From the NCBI GenBank assembly GCA_024403005.1, contig JAKSSQ010000102.1:1-6320 (forward strand): a DNA stretch of 6,320 nucleotides, read 5' to 3'. This document shows positions 5,257 through 6,320 of this stretch, one piece after another. The notes beneath the pieces are model-generated. The model saw only the letters and a program-made list of their open reading frames with translations, did no database searches and had not been told where the DNA came from. The position numbers were made by a program, and so were the translations under genes. Source of the stretch: Clostridia bacterium. GTDB taxonomy: Bacteria; Bacillota; Clostridia; Peptostreptococcales; Anaerovoracaceae. The stretch's first letter is position 1, and every line of letters starts with the position of its first letter.

Positions 5257-5284
5257 TTGACACGGGGCCGCAATATGGTATTCT
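5257..5284 (+). promoter_or_regulatory. Sigma-A-type promoter of the lipoprotein gene
   Basis: TTGACA (5257-5262, perfect -35) and TATTCT (5279-5284, 4/6) are 16 bp apart, 66 nt before the ATG at 5351. TGTAAT occurs twice just upstream (5240-5245 and 5251-5256), spaced by 11 bp, about one helical turn. The lipoprotein gene thus seems to have its own start and need not depend on the operon before it. Confidence 0.6.
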
Positions 5285-5350
5285 TTTTCTGTAATTAAGA
5301 ATCTGAACGCAAATCGCGAACAAACGGCAATATATAAAGGAGATTACAGA

Positions 5351-6320
5351 ATGAAGAAAATAATCAGCTTAATCCTGGCTGCAGTTCTCGTTTTCGGCCT
5401 GGCTGCCTGCGGAGGCAGTGCGGTCCGCGAACCCGGCCCGGACGAAATCGTTAAAGTTTTCTGCGAAGCTCTCACAGACCTGGATCTGGAAGCAATGGCA
5501 GCCTGCATGGACGGCGTATCCGCAGACGAGTTAAAGGAGTTCACTCTGGATTTATCCGAAGAAAATGGTGAATTTTTCGTCGATTTCATTAAGGAAAAGG
5601 CTGCAAACATCAATTATACGGTAGGAAATACATTGGCATCAGCCGACGGCGAACACAAGACCGTAATCGTAGACTTCGAATACGACGACTGCAGCGAAAT
5701 CATATCCAATACCATGGAAAACTTCGTCTGGCAGCTCTTCGGCCTAATGCTTTCTTCCTCCGTTTCCGAAGAAGAACTGGAAGCTGAAACAATGAAGGCC
5801 TTCGAAGATTGCTTAAACGACGCGGTTTCCGAAATCGAACCGGGTGAAGCCACCGCAAAGATCGAATTCGACTGCGTAAAGACCGAAGAAGGCTGGAAAA
5901 TCGCAGAACTTCCTGAAAATTTCGCAGACGTTATGACAGCTAACATGTATTCCGTGCTCAACGGAGAGTCCGGCGACTACGACCTCGAAGACGATTCCTC
6001 TCTGGATCCGGAAGAAGACGAAGAAGATGATCCCTTTGGCGGCGAGGGCGAATGGGACGGCTACGTCCCCGATTTCAGCGACTACACAATGGCTAACGTT
6101 GCCTGCGGCAACAGCGCAGTTGTAAACGGTTTAAGAATTACAGTTGAATCCTGCACAGAGCTGGACTACGTTTCCGGCATCGGAAGCCCCGCATCCGGCA
6201 ATAAATTTGTTCAGTACATGCTTAAGATCGAAAACGAATTCGCAGAAGACGAACTGTTCTTCGACGACGGCGTTATGGACAGCGAAGGCAACTATTACGT
6301 TCAGTCCTATGACGCAATGG
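5351..6320 (+). CDS. Lipoprotein with DUF4878-like N-terminal and DUF4352-like C-terminal domains (3' end outside window)
   Basis: 323 codons are visible and the frame is still open at the window end. A lipoprotein signal peptide has M-K-K, a hydrophobic core and the lipobox L-A-A-C, with Cys20 as lipid-bearing residue, so the protein is anchored outside the cytoplasmic membrane. Residues about 28-190 begin with P-D-E-I-V-K-V-F-C-E-A-L-T-D-L-D-L-E-A-M, typical of NTF2-like DUF4878/DUF5105 lipoprotein domains, and end with E-E-G-W-K-I-A-E-L. A very acidic linker follows (about 209-246). From about 255, V-V-N-G-L-R-I-T-V, G-N-K-F-V-Q-Y-M-L-K-I-E-N-E and D-S-E-G-N-Y-Y look like DUF4352, an immunoglobulin-like fold common in Firmicute lipoproteins. 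The start is set by AAAGGAG (5336-5342), 8 nt from the ATG. Possibly a surface partner or target of the sigma/anti-sigma system next door; this is inferred from position only. Confidence 0.85.
   Translation, partial: MKKIISLILAAVLVFGLAACGGSAVREPGPDEIVKVFCEALTDLDLEAMAACMDGVSADELKEFTLDLSEENGEFFVDFIKEKAANINYTVGNTLASADGEHKTVIVDFEYDDCSEIISNTMENFVWQLFGLMLSSSVSEEELEAETMKAFEDCLNDAVSEIEPGEATAKIEFDCVKTEEGWKIAELPENFADVMTANMYSVLNGESGDYDLEDDSSLDPEEDEEDDPFGGEGEWDGYVPDFSDYTMANVACGNSAVVNGLRITVESCTELDYVSGIGSPASGNKFVQYMLKIENEFAEDELFFDDGVMDSEGNYYVQSYDAM

Noticed and set aside
5344..5961. Two - strand open frames opposite the lipoprotein gene
   Set aside because: The + strand has a lipobox signal peptide, promoter and ribosome binding site; the opposite frames are low-complexity Ser/Ala-rich shadows.

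Overview
The window looks like chromosomal DNA from an anaerobic, low-to-mid-GC Firmicute, most likely a gut- or mouth-type Clostridia. The evidence is strong AGGAGG-type ribosome binding sites, compact genes with intrinsic terminators, an ECF sigma / zinc-finger anti-sigma pair, a Gram-positive-style lipoprotein, and a serine-dehydratase-like (UPF0597/CyuA) remnant most like clostridial members. No species can be named from sequence alone.

Layout. Positions 3-677 hold a damaged, chimeric locus: the middle of a Cthe_2159-type carbohydrate-binding domain runs in frame into the C-terminal part of a UPF0597 / L-cysteine desulfidase-like protein. A TAG at 234-236 then interrupts it, and the frame continues open to 677, followed by a strong terminator (702-730). 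Next is a permuted papain-fold (YiiX-like) hydrolase gene (839-1528, +). It converges on a gamma-glutamyltransferase-family gene (1647-3266, -), and the two share a hairpin that can terminate both. Divergent from the transferase gene is a two-gene operon, an ECF sigma factor (3573-4055) overlapping a membrane zinc-finger anti-sigma (4045-5094). Last is a lipoprotein gene (5351 to beyond the window end) with an NTF2/DUF4878-like N-terminal region, an acidic linker and a DUF4352-like domain.

The most unusual structure is a pair of GC-rich repeat arrays on either side of the sigma/anti-sigma operon, about 3335-3498 and 5094-5234. Each has units of 37 bp built on the core CTAAAGGGGGACGGGGG. The unit spacing is 37, 37 and 45 bp on the left and 37 and 37 bp on the right, and the G-rich cores are in opposite orientation on the two sides, so the operon sits between long inverted repeats. 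The units also contain 8-bp RCTAAAGN sub-repeats, and the 45-bp interval equals one unit plus one extra octamer.

How the genes may work together (inference): the anti-sigma holds the ECF sigma at the membrane until an envelope signal acts on its large Cys-containing outer domain. The adjacent lipoprotein and perhaps the other surface or hydrolase genes are candidate targets. No ECF-type promoter with correct spacing was found upstream of the operon, so autoregulation is not demonstrated.
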